Below, piece by piece: positions 1 to 6,038 of a stretch of DNA of 6,669 bases. A program made the position numbers and the translations under genes. Under the pieces are notes generated by a model. It did not search any database. It was not told the DNA's origin and saw only the letters and a list, made by a program, of their open reading frames with translations. The DNA lies in NCBI GenBank assembly GCA_934631055.1, contig CAKTXP010000133.1, positions 1 to 6,669 of the forward strand. The letters run 5' to 3'. Numbering within the stretch: position 1 is the stretch's first letter; each line of letters starts with the position of its first letter. Source of the stretch: an uncultured Clostridia bacterium (GTDB lineage Bacteria > Bacillota > Clostridia > Christensenellales > Aristaeellaceae).

Positions 1-2
1 GT

Positions 3-19
3 TTGGGGCAAAGCCCCAA
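3..19. other. Short perfect hairpin in the leader of the first gene
   Basis: TTGGGGC (3-9) pairs perfectly with GCCCCAA (13-19) around an AAA loop, giving a 7-bp GC-rich stem. It is followed by a pyrimidine-rich tract (about 22-38) made mostly of C, not by a run of T, so on the + strand it lacks the tail of an intrinsic terminator. On the - strand the loop becomes TTT, but the downstream sequence lies outside the window. It could be the end of an upstream transcription unit, a leader mRNA structure, or chance. The pairing is seen directly; any function is inference. Confidence 0.4.
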
Positions 20-41
20 CGTTCCCCCCTCTTCCCCTCGA

Positions 42-48
42 AAGGAAG
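42..48 (+). promoter_or_regulatory. Ribosome binding site that sets the start of the first gene
   Basis: AAGGAAG lies 5 bases before the ATG at 54. The same reading frame stays open upstream to a TTG at position 3, but the intervening 17 codons would run through the leader hairpin, the C-rich tract and this Shine-Dalgarno-like site. Only two bases precede that TTG, so a binding site for it cannot be assessed. The well-placed site here favours ATG 54. Confidence 0.65.
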
Positions 49-53
49 TTGAC

Positions 54-1259
54 ATGGACCGTAATAAAAGACGCGTTACGTACCTCACAGGCGCGAATAG
101 TACGTTCGGCGCTTATGGGATGAACGACGAGAAAAAGAAGAAAAATAAAAAGAAGAATACCTTCCAAAACTATCTCAGGATGGCAATCCTCGTTGTGGCG
201 CTGATCGGCGTCCTTGTCGTTGCCGTGACCTATGCGCTGAAGGGCAATACCCGCGAGGGCATCGGCAGGGTGACGCGGATCGGCGCGACGCTCAGCCAGA
301 ATGTCTCTCCGTTCGGCGACAGCGTTATCTTTTACGATGGAACCACTCTGCACTGCGTCGCGGCGACGGGCGGTAATGAATGGAGCTACCAGATCGGAAC
401 CAATGCCGATTATGACGCGACCGAAAAGCGCATCGTCGCCTGGTCGGGCAACGATCTGTATATCCTCAATAACCGTGGACGGCTCATTTATAATAATAAA
501 ATGAGCGACGCCATCCAATTCGCCAGCGCGGGCGATGAATATGTCGCTGTGTTTGTCGGCGATTCGGATAACGGCGTGGTCTCCGTCATCAACAGCAGCG
601 GTCAGATCGTCGATAATATCACGGTTTCTGATCAGACACTGCTGGATATCGGTTTCTTTATGTCTACGACGACCTCCAGCGCGCAGCAGACGGAATTGAT
701 GTGGATGCTGGGGCTGAATACGACGGGGACGGTCATCTCGACCGAGCTTCAGACCTATCAGCCAGGCAAACTCTCGACCGGCAAAAGCTCGCTGGGCGAA
801 CATATCGCCTATTCAATCTACGATGAGAACGGCAGCCTGAACATCGTCACGACCAGGCAGATCCTGCACTACAACTATCGAGCGCTGGAGGCGAGCAGCC
901 CGACGCTCATCTACGGCTATACTGTCGAGGACGTGCAGAAGAGCGGCAACACGCTCTATCAGCTTCTCATTCCGGCGCAGGAACAGAGCGAGGGCATCAG
1001 CATCAACAATATCCGCCTGATGTATGGCAGCGTGGACCGCGTGCTGCATCTGCCGGGAACGTGCATCGCCGCCAAGCTGGGAACGCGGTCGGTCTACGGC
1101 TTTTCCGCTAACGCGGTGTATGCCTGCCGGTTTGGGGAGACGACGTTTCGCGCTTATGCGATGCCTATCAACGTGACCGCTGTGCTGGGCATGATGACGG
1201 ATAACCGCGCGGTTGTGGCGTCCGGCTCGGAGATCTATGTCGTAGAACTGCCGACCTGA
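54..1259 (+). CDS. Membrane-anchored beta-propeller-like protein, DUF5711 type
   Basis: The predicted protein has 401 residues. The N-terminus is hydrophilic with a lysine-rich cluster at about 27-34, followed by one membrane helix at about 43-62 (AILVVALIGVLVVAVTYAL). The positive charge before the helix predicts a cytoplasmic N-terminus and an exported C-terminal part. Residues from about 75 to the end consist of repeated short beta-strand patterns such as VIFYDGTTLHCV, DLYILNNRGRLIY and EIYVVEL, with the rhythm of a PQQ/WD-like propeller. No catalytic motif is visible. This architecture, immediately before a CvpA-family gene, matches my recollection of DUF5711 proteins in Clostridia; that name rests on pattern memory, not a search. 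The role is unknown; a scaffold or envelope-sensing role is only a guess. It lies 23 bases before the CvpA gene and probably shares its transcript. The codons for the lysine cluster (about 130-157) are strikingly A-rich compared with the GC-rich surroundings. Confidence 0.85.
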   Translation: MDRNKRRVTYLTGANSTFGAYGMNDEKKKKNKKKNTFQNYLRMAILVVALIGVLVVAVTYALKGNTREGIGRVTRIGATLSQNVSPFGDSVIFYDGTTLHCVAATGGNEWSYQIGTNADYDATEKRIVAWSGNDLYILNNRGRLIYNNKMSDAIQFASAGDEYVAVFVGDSDNGVVSVINSSGQIVDNITVSDQTLLDIGFFMSTTTSSAQQTELMWMLGLNTTGTVISTELQTYQPGKLSTGKSSLGEHIAYSIYDENGSLNIVTTRQILHYNYRALEASSPTLIYGYTVEDVQKSGNTLYQLLIPAQEQSEGISINNIRLMYGSVDRVLHLPGTCIAAKLGTRSVYGFSANAVYACRFGETTFRAYAMPINVTAVLGMMTDNRAVVASGSEIYVVELPT

Positions 1260-1282
1260 CGCGGGCGGCGAAAGGAGAACGC

Positions 1283-1969
1283 ATGAACATCATGGATATC
1301 GCCATTCTGGCTGTGCTGGCGGTGAGCATCATCTTCGGCATGTACAGGGGATTTATCAGCGGCGTACTCAGCGTTGCGGCGCTCATCGGCGCGGCGGCGG
1401 CGGCGTTTGCCATCAGTCCGTCGCTGGCGGCATGGCTTCAGGGCAACGAAACGCTGGTTAATACGCTGATGTATTATACCGACGCGGGAAGCCGGATCAA
1501 GGATCTGGATCTCTCCCTGCTCTCGGTGTCGCAGGTCTCGCAGAGCGCGCTGGCGCAGATCATCGAAAGCGCGCAGCTGCCCGTGCAGTTCCAGACGGCG
1601 TTCATCAACGCGGTCGGTACGGCGCCCGCATCGACGACGATGTCCACGCTGCTCAGCCAGACGATCGTCAACGTGTCCCTCTCCATCCTCAGCTTTCTGA
1701 TCTGCTTCCTGGGATGCTATATCGTGGCGACGTTTGTCATTCATCTGATCTGCTATGTGTTTGAGCTGCCGGTTCTGCGCCATCTGGATGCGCTGGCGGG
1801 CGGCGTGTTCGGTCTGGCGCGCGGCGTGCTGCTGCTGTTCATCTTCTTTGCGCTGATTCCGATCGTTCAGGCGGTCGTGCCGGTTCAGCAGATCACAGAC
1901 TTGTTGAATGCGTCGCAGCTTGCGCCGCTGTTTGACAGTCAGCTCATCCTGTCCATTCTGGGAGCATAA
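1283..1969 (+). CDS. CvpA family membrane protein
   Basis: A 228-residue polytopic protein with the CvpA layout. Two N-terminal helices lie at about 4-20 and 25-46, joined by the family-typical G-x-Y-R-G-F turn (GMYRGF, 19-24). A polar loop spans about 50-125. Two further helices lie at about 131-158 and 172-196, the last preceded by LDALAGGVFGLARG, the glycine-rich turn expected before the final CvpA helix. E. coli CvpA was named for colicin V production, and members elsewhere are linked to envelope stress tolerance; the molecular function is unsettled. The length is somewhat above the usual 160-190 residues because of the long central loop. AAAGGAG (1271-1277) sits 5 bases before the ATG and supports the start. 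It ends 12 bases before the next gene. The family call is fairly firm and the role is not. Confidence 0.88.
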   Translation: MNIMDIAILAVLAVSIIFGMYRGFISGVLSVAALIGAAAAAFAISPSLAAWLQGNETLVNTLMYYTDAGSRIKDLDLSLLSVSQVSQSALAQIIESAQLPVQFQTAFINAVGTAPASTTMSTLLSQTIVNVSLSILSFLICFLGCYIVATFVIHLICYVFELPVLRHLDALAGGVFGLARGVLLLFIFFALIPIVQAVVPVQQITDLLNASQLAPLFDSQLILSILGA

Positions 1970-1981
1970 CGGAGGCTTGGC

Positions 1982-2521
1982 ATGGAACAAAAACCTGCGG
2001 GCGGTGCGATCCGCCTGACCAATAAGACGGCGATTGCGCTCAGGGAGAGCGCGAGGACGGCGCGGCGCGCAGGGGTCGTCGGCGGCGCGGTGCTGACCGC
2101 CGCAATCGCTGCTGCCGCCGTCTGGTGCGGCATGCGCTGGCTGCCCGCTGTGCCGCTGCTCATCGGGGCGGCGGTGGCGCTCGACGCGCTGATCGCGCTG
2201 CATGTGCGGCAGACCTATCTGCTGCTGACCGGACAGGCGATCTGCACGGAAGCCGCCGCGCGGGGCATTCGGGGCGAAGCGGACGCGAAACAGAGAAGGA
2301 AACAGGCGCTCAGCGATCTGATGGCGATACAGAAGGACGTTCAGAAAGCCGCTTCCAGCCCCAAAGAGCCGGAAGCGGAAGAAGACGACCTCTTTCCCGC
2401 GCTGTCGCAGACGCGCAGGATATCCGTTGTCAAGCCGCTGGAGGAAGCGAAACCCGCGGCGCATCGGAGAAGAAAGCAGGCGGTCTTTACCGTCATCCAG
2501 TCGGACAAACAGGTTCAGTGA
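1982..2521 (+). CDS. Hypothetical protein with two membrane helices and a charged tail
   Basis: I do not recognise this 179-residue protein. It opens with a basic segment (1-29, several R and K), then two hydrophobic helices at about 31-50 (GVVGGAVLTAAIAAAAVW) and 54-74 (LPAVPLLIGAAVALDALIAL) joined by a very short turn, a helical hairpin. The rest, from about 80, is hydrophilic: a basic helix-prone stretch (about 100-123), an acidic patch (EPEAEEDD, 129-136) and a basic C-terminus with HRRRKQ at 161-166. By the positive-inside rule both ends should be cytoplasmic. No cysteine pair or enzyme motif stands out. GGAGG (1971-1975) lies 6 bases before the ATG, supporting the start. The gene lies between the CvpA gene and the GT-C-like gene with 12- and 6-base gaps, so it probably belongs to the same transcript and may assist a neighbouring membrane protein; that is inference. 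Confidence 0.8.
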   Translation: MEQKPAGGAIRLTNKTAIALRESARTARRAGVVGGAVLTAAIAAAAVWCGMRWLPAVPLLIGAAVALDALIALHVRQTYLLLTGQAICTEAAARGIRGEADAKQRRKQALSDLMAIQKDVQKAASSPKEPEAEEDDLFPALSQTRRISVVKPLEEAKPAAHRRRKQAVFTVIQSDKQVQ

Positions 2522-2527
2522 GGCATT

Positions 2528-4456
2528 ATGATTTCCATCGCATATCTGCTTTTGTTTATGGCTGCCGGCGTGCAGATGATTCGTTTTCTGCTGCCGCGCA
2601 AAAGTCCGCTTGTGCGGGGATGGCTGGGCGCGGCGCTGGGCATGCTGCTTGAAATGCAGCTCCCAGCGCTTTTTGCATGGCTTTTCGGCTTTACGATTCA
2701 GGCGCATATCGCCGCTGTCGCTGCTCTGGCGGCGATTCTGAAGGCGTGCCGTTATTTGCGAGATAATCGTTCGCCTGCCGCGATGACGGCGGAGGATAAG
2801 CGTCAGGCGGCGGTGATGGCGGCGATCTGCCTTCCGCTGACTGCGCTGTCGGCATATCTGCAATATACGCATATGCTGATGCCCGCGTCGGACGGCTCGT
2901 ACTGGTGCGGACAATCCACCTACGGCGATTTGTGCATGCACCTGGCGTTTATCACCTCGATGAAGGACATGAGCTTCCCGCCGACGTATAATCTGCTGGC
3001 GGGGACGGCACTCTCCTATCCATATCTGACAGATTCGCTCAGCACGACGTTTTATATGCTCGGCATGCCGCTCAATCTGGCGCTCGTCGTGCCGGGAACG
3101 CTGCTGATGGCGTTGACCTATGCGGGCTACATGCTTCTGGCTCAGCAGATTCTCGGCGAAAGGCACAAGGCGGTCGCCGTCGCGGCATTGCTGTTCTTCT
3201 TCAACGGCGGGTTGGGCTTCCTGTATGACTTTGATTTGGCGTTTACCGACCACTTTGCCCGCGTGAAGGAAATCTTCACCGGCTATTATAAGACGCCCGC
3301 CAATCAGCCGGATTTCAACCTGCGCTTTTCCAATGTCATCGCTGACCTGATGATTCCGCAGCGGGCATTGATGGGCGGCTGGGCGATGGGCATTCCGGCG
3401 TTGTATCTGCTGATTTCATCTTCCCGCGAAAAATCCATGCGGCAGACGGTGCTGCTCGCGCTGTGGGCGGGTGCGCTTCCGCTGGTGCATACCCATACCT
3501 TCCTCGCGCTGGGGCTGTTTTCGGGAGGTTATATTCTCGGCAGGCTGATCGTTCAGGAGGATGGGCGCTTGGACATTCTGTGCCGTGCGAGTGTCTATCT
3601 GGGCATCGTGCTGGTGCTGGCGCTGCCGCAGGTGCTGGGCAACGCGGTCAGGCAGACGCTGGAGGGCGGTTCTCTGCGCTTCCAGTTCAACTGGGTCAAC
3701 AACAGCGGCGGACGCGGCTTCAAGGACGGGTATTTCTGGTTCTGGGTGAAGAACGCGGGTCTGCCGTTCATCCTCGTCGTCTGCGCCTGCCTGAACGCAG
3801 GGCGGCGCGGGCATCTGGATCTCGTGCTGGGCATGACGGCGATTTACGCCGTCGCGGAGACGATCCTCTTCCAGCCGAATGAATACGACAACAACAAGCT
3901 GTTTTATATCTGGTTCATGTTCGCGATGATTCTCGCCGCGGATTACGGCTCGATCCTGATGCGGCGGCTGGAAGGGCTCCGCGGGCGCGCGCTGCTGTGC
4001 GGCTTGTTCATTTGGGCGAGCGTCTTTTCCGGCGCGCTGTCCATTGCGCGGGAGGCGGTATCCGGCTATCAGCTCTTCTCCGCCAACGCGGTCAAGGCGG
4101 GCGCATGGATCGAAGAGAATACCGACCATGACGACGTTTTCCTGACCGGACAGCAGCACATCAACCCCGTCTGCTCGCTGGCGGGGCGGCAGATCATCTG
4201 TGGAAGCGACCTGTATGTGTTCTTTCATGGGCTGGATTACAGCCAGCAGTCCGCGGACTGCAAGCGTTTCTTTGAAGATCCGGCGAACAACGCCGATGTG
4301 CTGGATACCTACGATGTGCATTATATCTACGTCAGTGATTACGAGCGCGCGGAATTCGACGTGGACACGGCGGCGCTGGAAACGGCTTATCCCATCGTCT
4401 ACGAGAACAGCGACGTGCGCATCTACGACGCGAAGGGACGGGTGGAGACGCCGTGA
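2528..4456 (+). CDS. Polytopic membrane protein, probable GT-C fold glycosyltransferase
   Basis: A 642-residue protein with roughly a dozen hydrophobic helices between about 2 and 505 and a soluble C-terminal domain from about 515. GT-C enzymes take sugars from polyprenyl-phosphate carriers on the outer membrane face and carry an acidic residue in the first extracytoplasmic loop. Here that loop (about 113-170) holds STYGDLCMHLAFITS, with D134 and H138 as candidate active-site residues, then a stretch rich in G, S, Y and P (LAGTALSYPYLTD, 157-169). Further landmarks are HTHTF (321-325) and EYDNNKLFYIW (452-462), the latter like the WDN-K motif I associate with this family. The C-terminal domain contains WIEENTDHDD, an LAGR segment and YDVHYIYVSDYER, a pattern often found after the membrane part of such proteins. 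The acceptor and donor are unknown; an envelope glycopolymer or glycolipid is plausible. GAGG (2520-2523), overlapping the previous stop codon, lies 4 bases before the ATG, so translation may be coupled. Confidence 0.82.
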   Translation: MISIAYLLLFMAAGVQMIRFLLPRKSPLVRGWLGAALGMLLEMQLPALFAWLFGFTIQAHIAAVAALAAILKACRYLRDNRSPAAMTAEDKRQAAVMAAICLPLTALSAYLQYTHMLMPASDGSYWCGQSTYGDLCMHLAFITSMKDMSFPPTYNLLAGTALSYPYLTDSLSTTFYMLGMPLNLALVVPGTLLMALTYAGYMLLAQQILGERHKAVAVAALLFFFNGGLGFLYDFDLAFTDHFARVKEIFTGYYKTPANQPDFNLRFSNVIADLMIPQRALMGGWAMGIPALYLLISSSREKSMRQTVLLALWAGALPLVHTHTFLALGLFSGGYILGRLIVQEDGRLDILCRASVYLGIVLVLALPQVLGNAVRQTLEGGSLRFQFNWVNNSGGRGFKDGYFWFWVKNAGLPFILVVCACLNAGRRGHLDLVLGMTAIYAVAETILFQPNEYDNNKLFYIWFMFAMILAADYGSILMRRLEGLRGRALLCGLFIWASVFSGALSIAREAVSGYQLFSANAVKAGAWIEENTDHDDVFLTGQQHINPVCSLAGRQIICGSDLYVFFHGLDYSQQSADCKRFFEDPANNADVLDTYDVHYIYVSDYERAEFDVDTAALETAYPIVYENSDVRIYDAKGRVETP

Positions 4457-4674
4457 CGGAACGTTTTCTGCGCTATTCGCTGGAACGGGCGTGTAAAATC
4501 TGCGTGGTGCTGATGCAGCAGGGGCAGATGAAGAAGGTCAACCTGCGCGTCACGTCCATCGGGGAAGATGAATTCACCGCGGTATTGGCGGGAAAGAGAA
4601 CAGAAATCCGCATCGCCAAAGACGACGTGCTTACCGCCGCTTATGCGCGCGGCGATCAGGGAGAACTGGAATGA
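4453..4674 (+). CDS. Small protein, possibly a stand-alone WYL/Sm-like barrel
   Basis: A 73-residue protein starting at GTG, whose first bases (GTGA) overlap the stop of the GT-C-like gene; its own stop overlaps the ATG of the tRNA nucleotidyltransferase gene (ATGA). GGTGGAG (4441-4447) lies 5 bases before the GTG. After a short N-terminal helix (about 2-13, RFLRYSLERACK) come alternating strands: ICVVLMQ, a turn with GQMKK, VNLRVTSIGEDEFTAVL, then KRTEIRIAKDDVLTAAYARGD. A strand pair, a turn, a long bent strand, and a final strand carrying a basic residue plus a (D/A)-x-(I/V)-L-x-A-x-Y-x-(R/K)-GD ending resemble the Sm-like barrel of WYL domains, which bind nucleic acids or nucleotides and often regulate. 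No helix-turn-helix is present. The gene is convincing because it has a binding site and is precisely coupled on both sides; the WYL likeness is tentative and the function unknown. Confidence 0.82.
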   Translation: MTERFLRYSLERACKICVVLMQQGQMKKVNLRVTSIGEDEFTAVLAGKRTEIRIAKDDVLTAAYARGDQGELE

Positions 4675-6038
4675 CGAAGCAGAAGGAGCTTATACGGGCG
4701 ATCACCCTGCGCGCGAAGGAGATGGGCGGGCGCGCGATGCTGGTCGGCGGATGCGTCCGCGACGAGCTGATGGGTTTGCCGAGCGCGGATATCGACTGCG
4801 AGGTCTACGGGCTTGCGCCCGATGCGCTGCGCGCGCTGGCGGCGCAGTTCGGCACTGTGGACGACAGCGGTGAAAAATACGGCATCTTTTCCCTCCGGAG
4901 CGAGGGCATTGACCTCGCCGTGCCGCGGACGGAAAAGCGGATCGGGCCGCACCACGGCGATTTTGAAGTTCTGCCCGATCCGAACCTGTCCTTTGAAAGA
5001 GCCGCTGCCCGGCGGGATTTTACCGTCAACGCGATTTTGCGCGACGCGCTGACCGGAGAAATCGTCGATCCGTTCGGCGGGCGGGAGGATCTGGAAAAAC
5101 GTATCCTGCGCGCCGTTCCGAACGAAGGGTTTGAGGCGGATCCGCTCCGCGTGCTGCGCGGGGCACAGTTCGCCGCGCGCTTTTCCCTGATGGTGGACGA
5201 CGCGACGATGGAGAAGATGCGGCGTATGCCGACGGACGCGCTTTCGCCTGCGCGCGTGATGGGGGAAACGAAAAAAGCGCTCATGCAGAGCGCTCGTCCG
5301 GATGTGTATTTTGATATCCTGCGCCGCGCGGGCGCGCTGGAAGGCTGGTTTAAGGAGCTGACGGCGCTTATCGGTGTGCCGCAGAACCCGAAGTATCACC
5401 CCGAAGGCGACGCGTATGTGCATACGATGTTCGTCCTGCGCGCGGCGGCGGAGATGAAAGAAGCGGCGGAAAGACCGCTTGACCTGATGTTCGCCGCGCT
5501 CGTCCACGATCTTGGAAAGGCGGTCACGACGACGCAGGATGAAAAGGGCGATTACCACTCTTACGAGCATGAGATCGCGGGCGTACCGCTCCTGCGCGCG
5601 ATGCTTGCCCGCATCGGCGCGGGGAAGGAGACGACCGCCTACTGCGAGAATATGTGCCGCCTGCATATGCGCACGCATGTCTGCTGCTATAACCATTCGC
5701 GGGAAGGGCGGACGAACCTGCTCTTTGACGAATCCGTCTGCCCGCATGATCTGGTTCTGCTCGCCGTATCCGACGCGCGGGGCAAGGGCGGGCGCAGCGA
5801 GAAGAGCGACGAGGAGGAGCGTTTCCTGACAGAGCGGCTCGCGGTTTACGAAAAAGCGGTATCCAAGCCGATGCCCAGCGGCGATATGCTCATCGCGCGC
5901 GGCATGAAACCGGGCAGGGGCATGGCGCAGGCGCTCAAGGAAGCGCGGCGGCTGACGCTCTGCGGCGCAAGGCTGGAGGATGCGCTCAGCCAGACCGTCA
6001 TCAAATTCAGAAAAGAGAACGAACATGAACGACTTTAA
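4671..6038 (+). CDS. cca: HD-domain tRNA nucleotidyltransferase (CCA-adding enzyme family)
   Basis: A 455-residue cytoplasmic enzyme of the class II nucleotidyltransferase family, expected to add or repair the 3' CCA end of tRNA using CTP and ATP. Seen in order: GGCVRD (26-31) and the metal-binding D-x-D at D40 and D42; RRDFTVNA (114-121); DPFGG (133-137); DPLRVLR (157-163), where nucleotide-selecting residues lie; then the tRNA-binding helical region. From about 227 it has an HD domain like that of E. coli Cca: the stretch LIGVPQNPKYHPEGDAYVHT, with H251, then VHDLGK (H279, D280) and YHSYEHE around 295-301. In E. coli this domain gives 2',3'-cyclic phosphodiesterase and phosphatase activity. 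The C-terminus has GDMLIARGMKPGRGM (404-418), usual in HD-bearing members. It is longer than E. coli Cca (412 residues). AGGGAG (4658-4663) lies 7 bases before the ATG. An A-adding or poly(A) polymerase specificity cannot be excluded from sequence reading alone. Confidence 0.92.
   Translation: MTKQKELIRAITLRAKEMGGRAMLVGGCVRDELMGLPSADIDCEVYGLAPDALRALAAQFGTVDDSGEKYGIFSLRSEGIDLAVPRTEKRIGPHHGDFEVLPDPNLSFERAAARRDFTVNAILRDALTGEIVDPFGGREDLEKRILRAVPNEGFEADPLRVLRGAQFAARFSLMVDDATMEKMRRMPTDALSPARVMGETKKALMQSARPDVYFDILRRAGALEGWFKELTALIGVPQNPKYHPEGDAYVHTMFVLRAAAEMKEAAERPLDLMFAALVHDLGKAVTTTQDEKGDYHSYEHEIAGVPLLRAMLARIGAGKETTAYCENMCRLHMRTHVCCYNHSREGRTNLLFDESVCPHDLVLLAVSDARGKGGRSEKSDEEERFLTERLAVYEKAVSKPMPSGDMLIARGMKPGRGMAQALKEARRLTLCGARLEDALSQTVIKFRKENEHERL
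5271..5294 (-). terminator. Terminator-like hairpin on the minus strand inside cca
   Basis: On the - strand AGCGCTC (complement of 5288-5294) is followed by a 5-base loop and GAGCGCT (complement of 5276-5282), then TTTTT (complement of 5271-5275) and, after CG, three more T. A perfect 7-bp GC-rich stem with a T tail is the form of an intrinsic terminator. No gene is recognised on that strand here, so it would act only on antisense transcripts. It lies wholly inside the tRNA nucleotidyltransferase coding sequence (around residues 201-208) and may be a coincidence of its codons. On the + strand it has no T tail. Confidence 0.3.

Noticed and set aside
49..54. A perfect TTGACA, as in a -35 promoter box
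   Set aside because: It overlaps the first gene's start codon, and the bases at the proper distance (around 72-77) are CGCGTT, not a -10 box.
2125..2652. A 175-codon + strand frame spanning the end of the two-helix gene and the start of the GT-C-like gene
   Set aside because: Its translation is rich in A, G and R without membrane or domain pattern, and it crosses two genes with good starts in other frames.
1235..3253. A 672-codon open frame on the - strand
   Set aside because: It lies opposite three well-supported + strand genes, its translation is a low-complexity mix of R, Q, H and D with no domain pattern, and it is a known effect of GC-rich codon use.
3416..4321. A 301-codon open frame on the - strand opposite the GT-C-like gene
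   Set aside because: Mirror of GC-rich coding sequence, with no ribosome binding site or domain signal that I can see.
4656..6026. A 456-codon open frame on the - strand opposite cca
   Set aside because: Arginine- and histidine-rich translation with no motif, while the + strand carries every expected nucleotidyltransferase and HD motif.
5975..6027. ATG at 5980 as an earlier start for the TRIC gene, with GGAGG just before it
   Set aside because: The GGAGG directly touches the ATG, leaving no spacer, and the 15 extra residues are polar and unlike the family's short N-terminus; ATG 6025 fits better.
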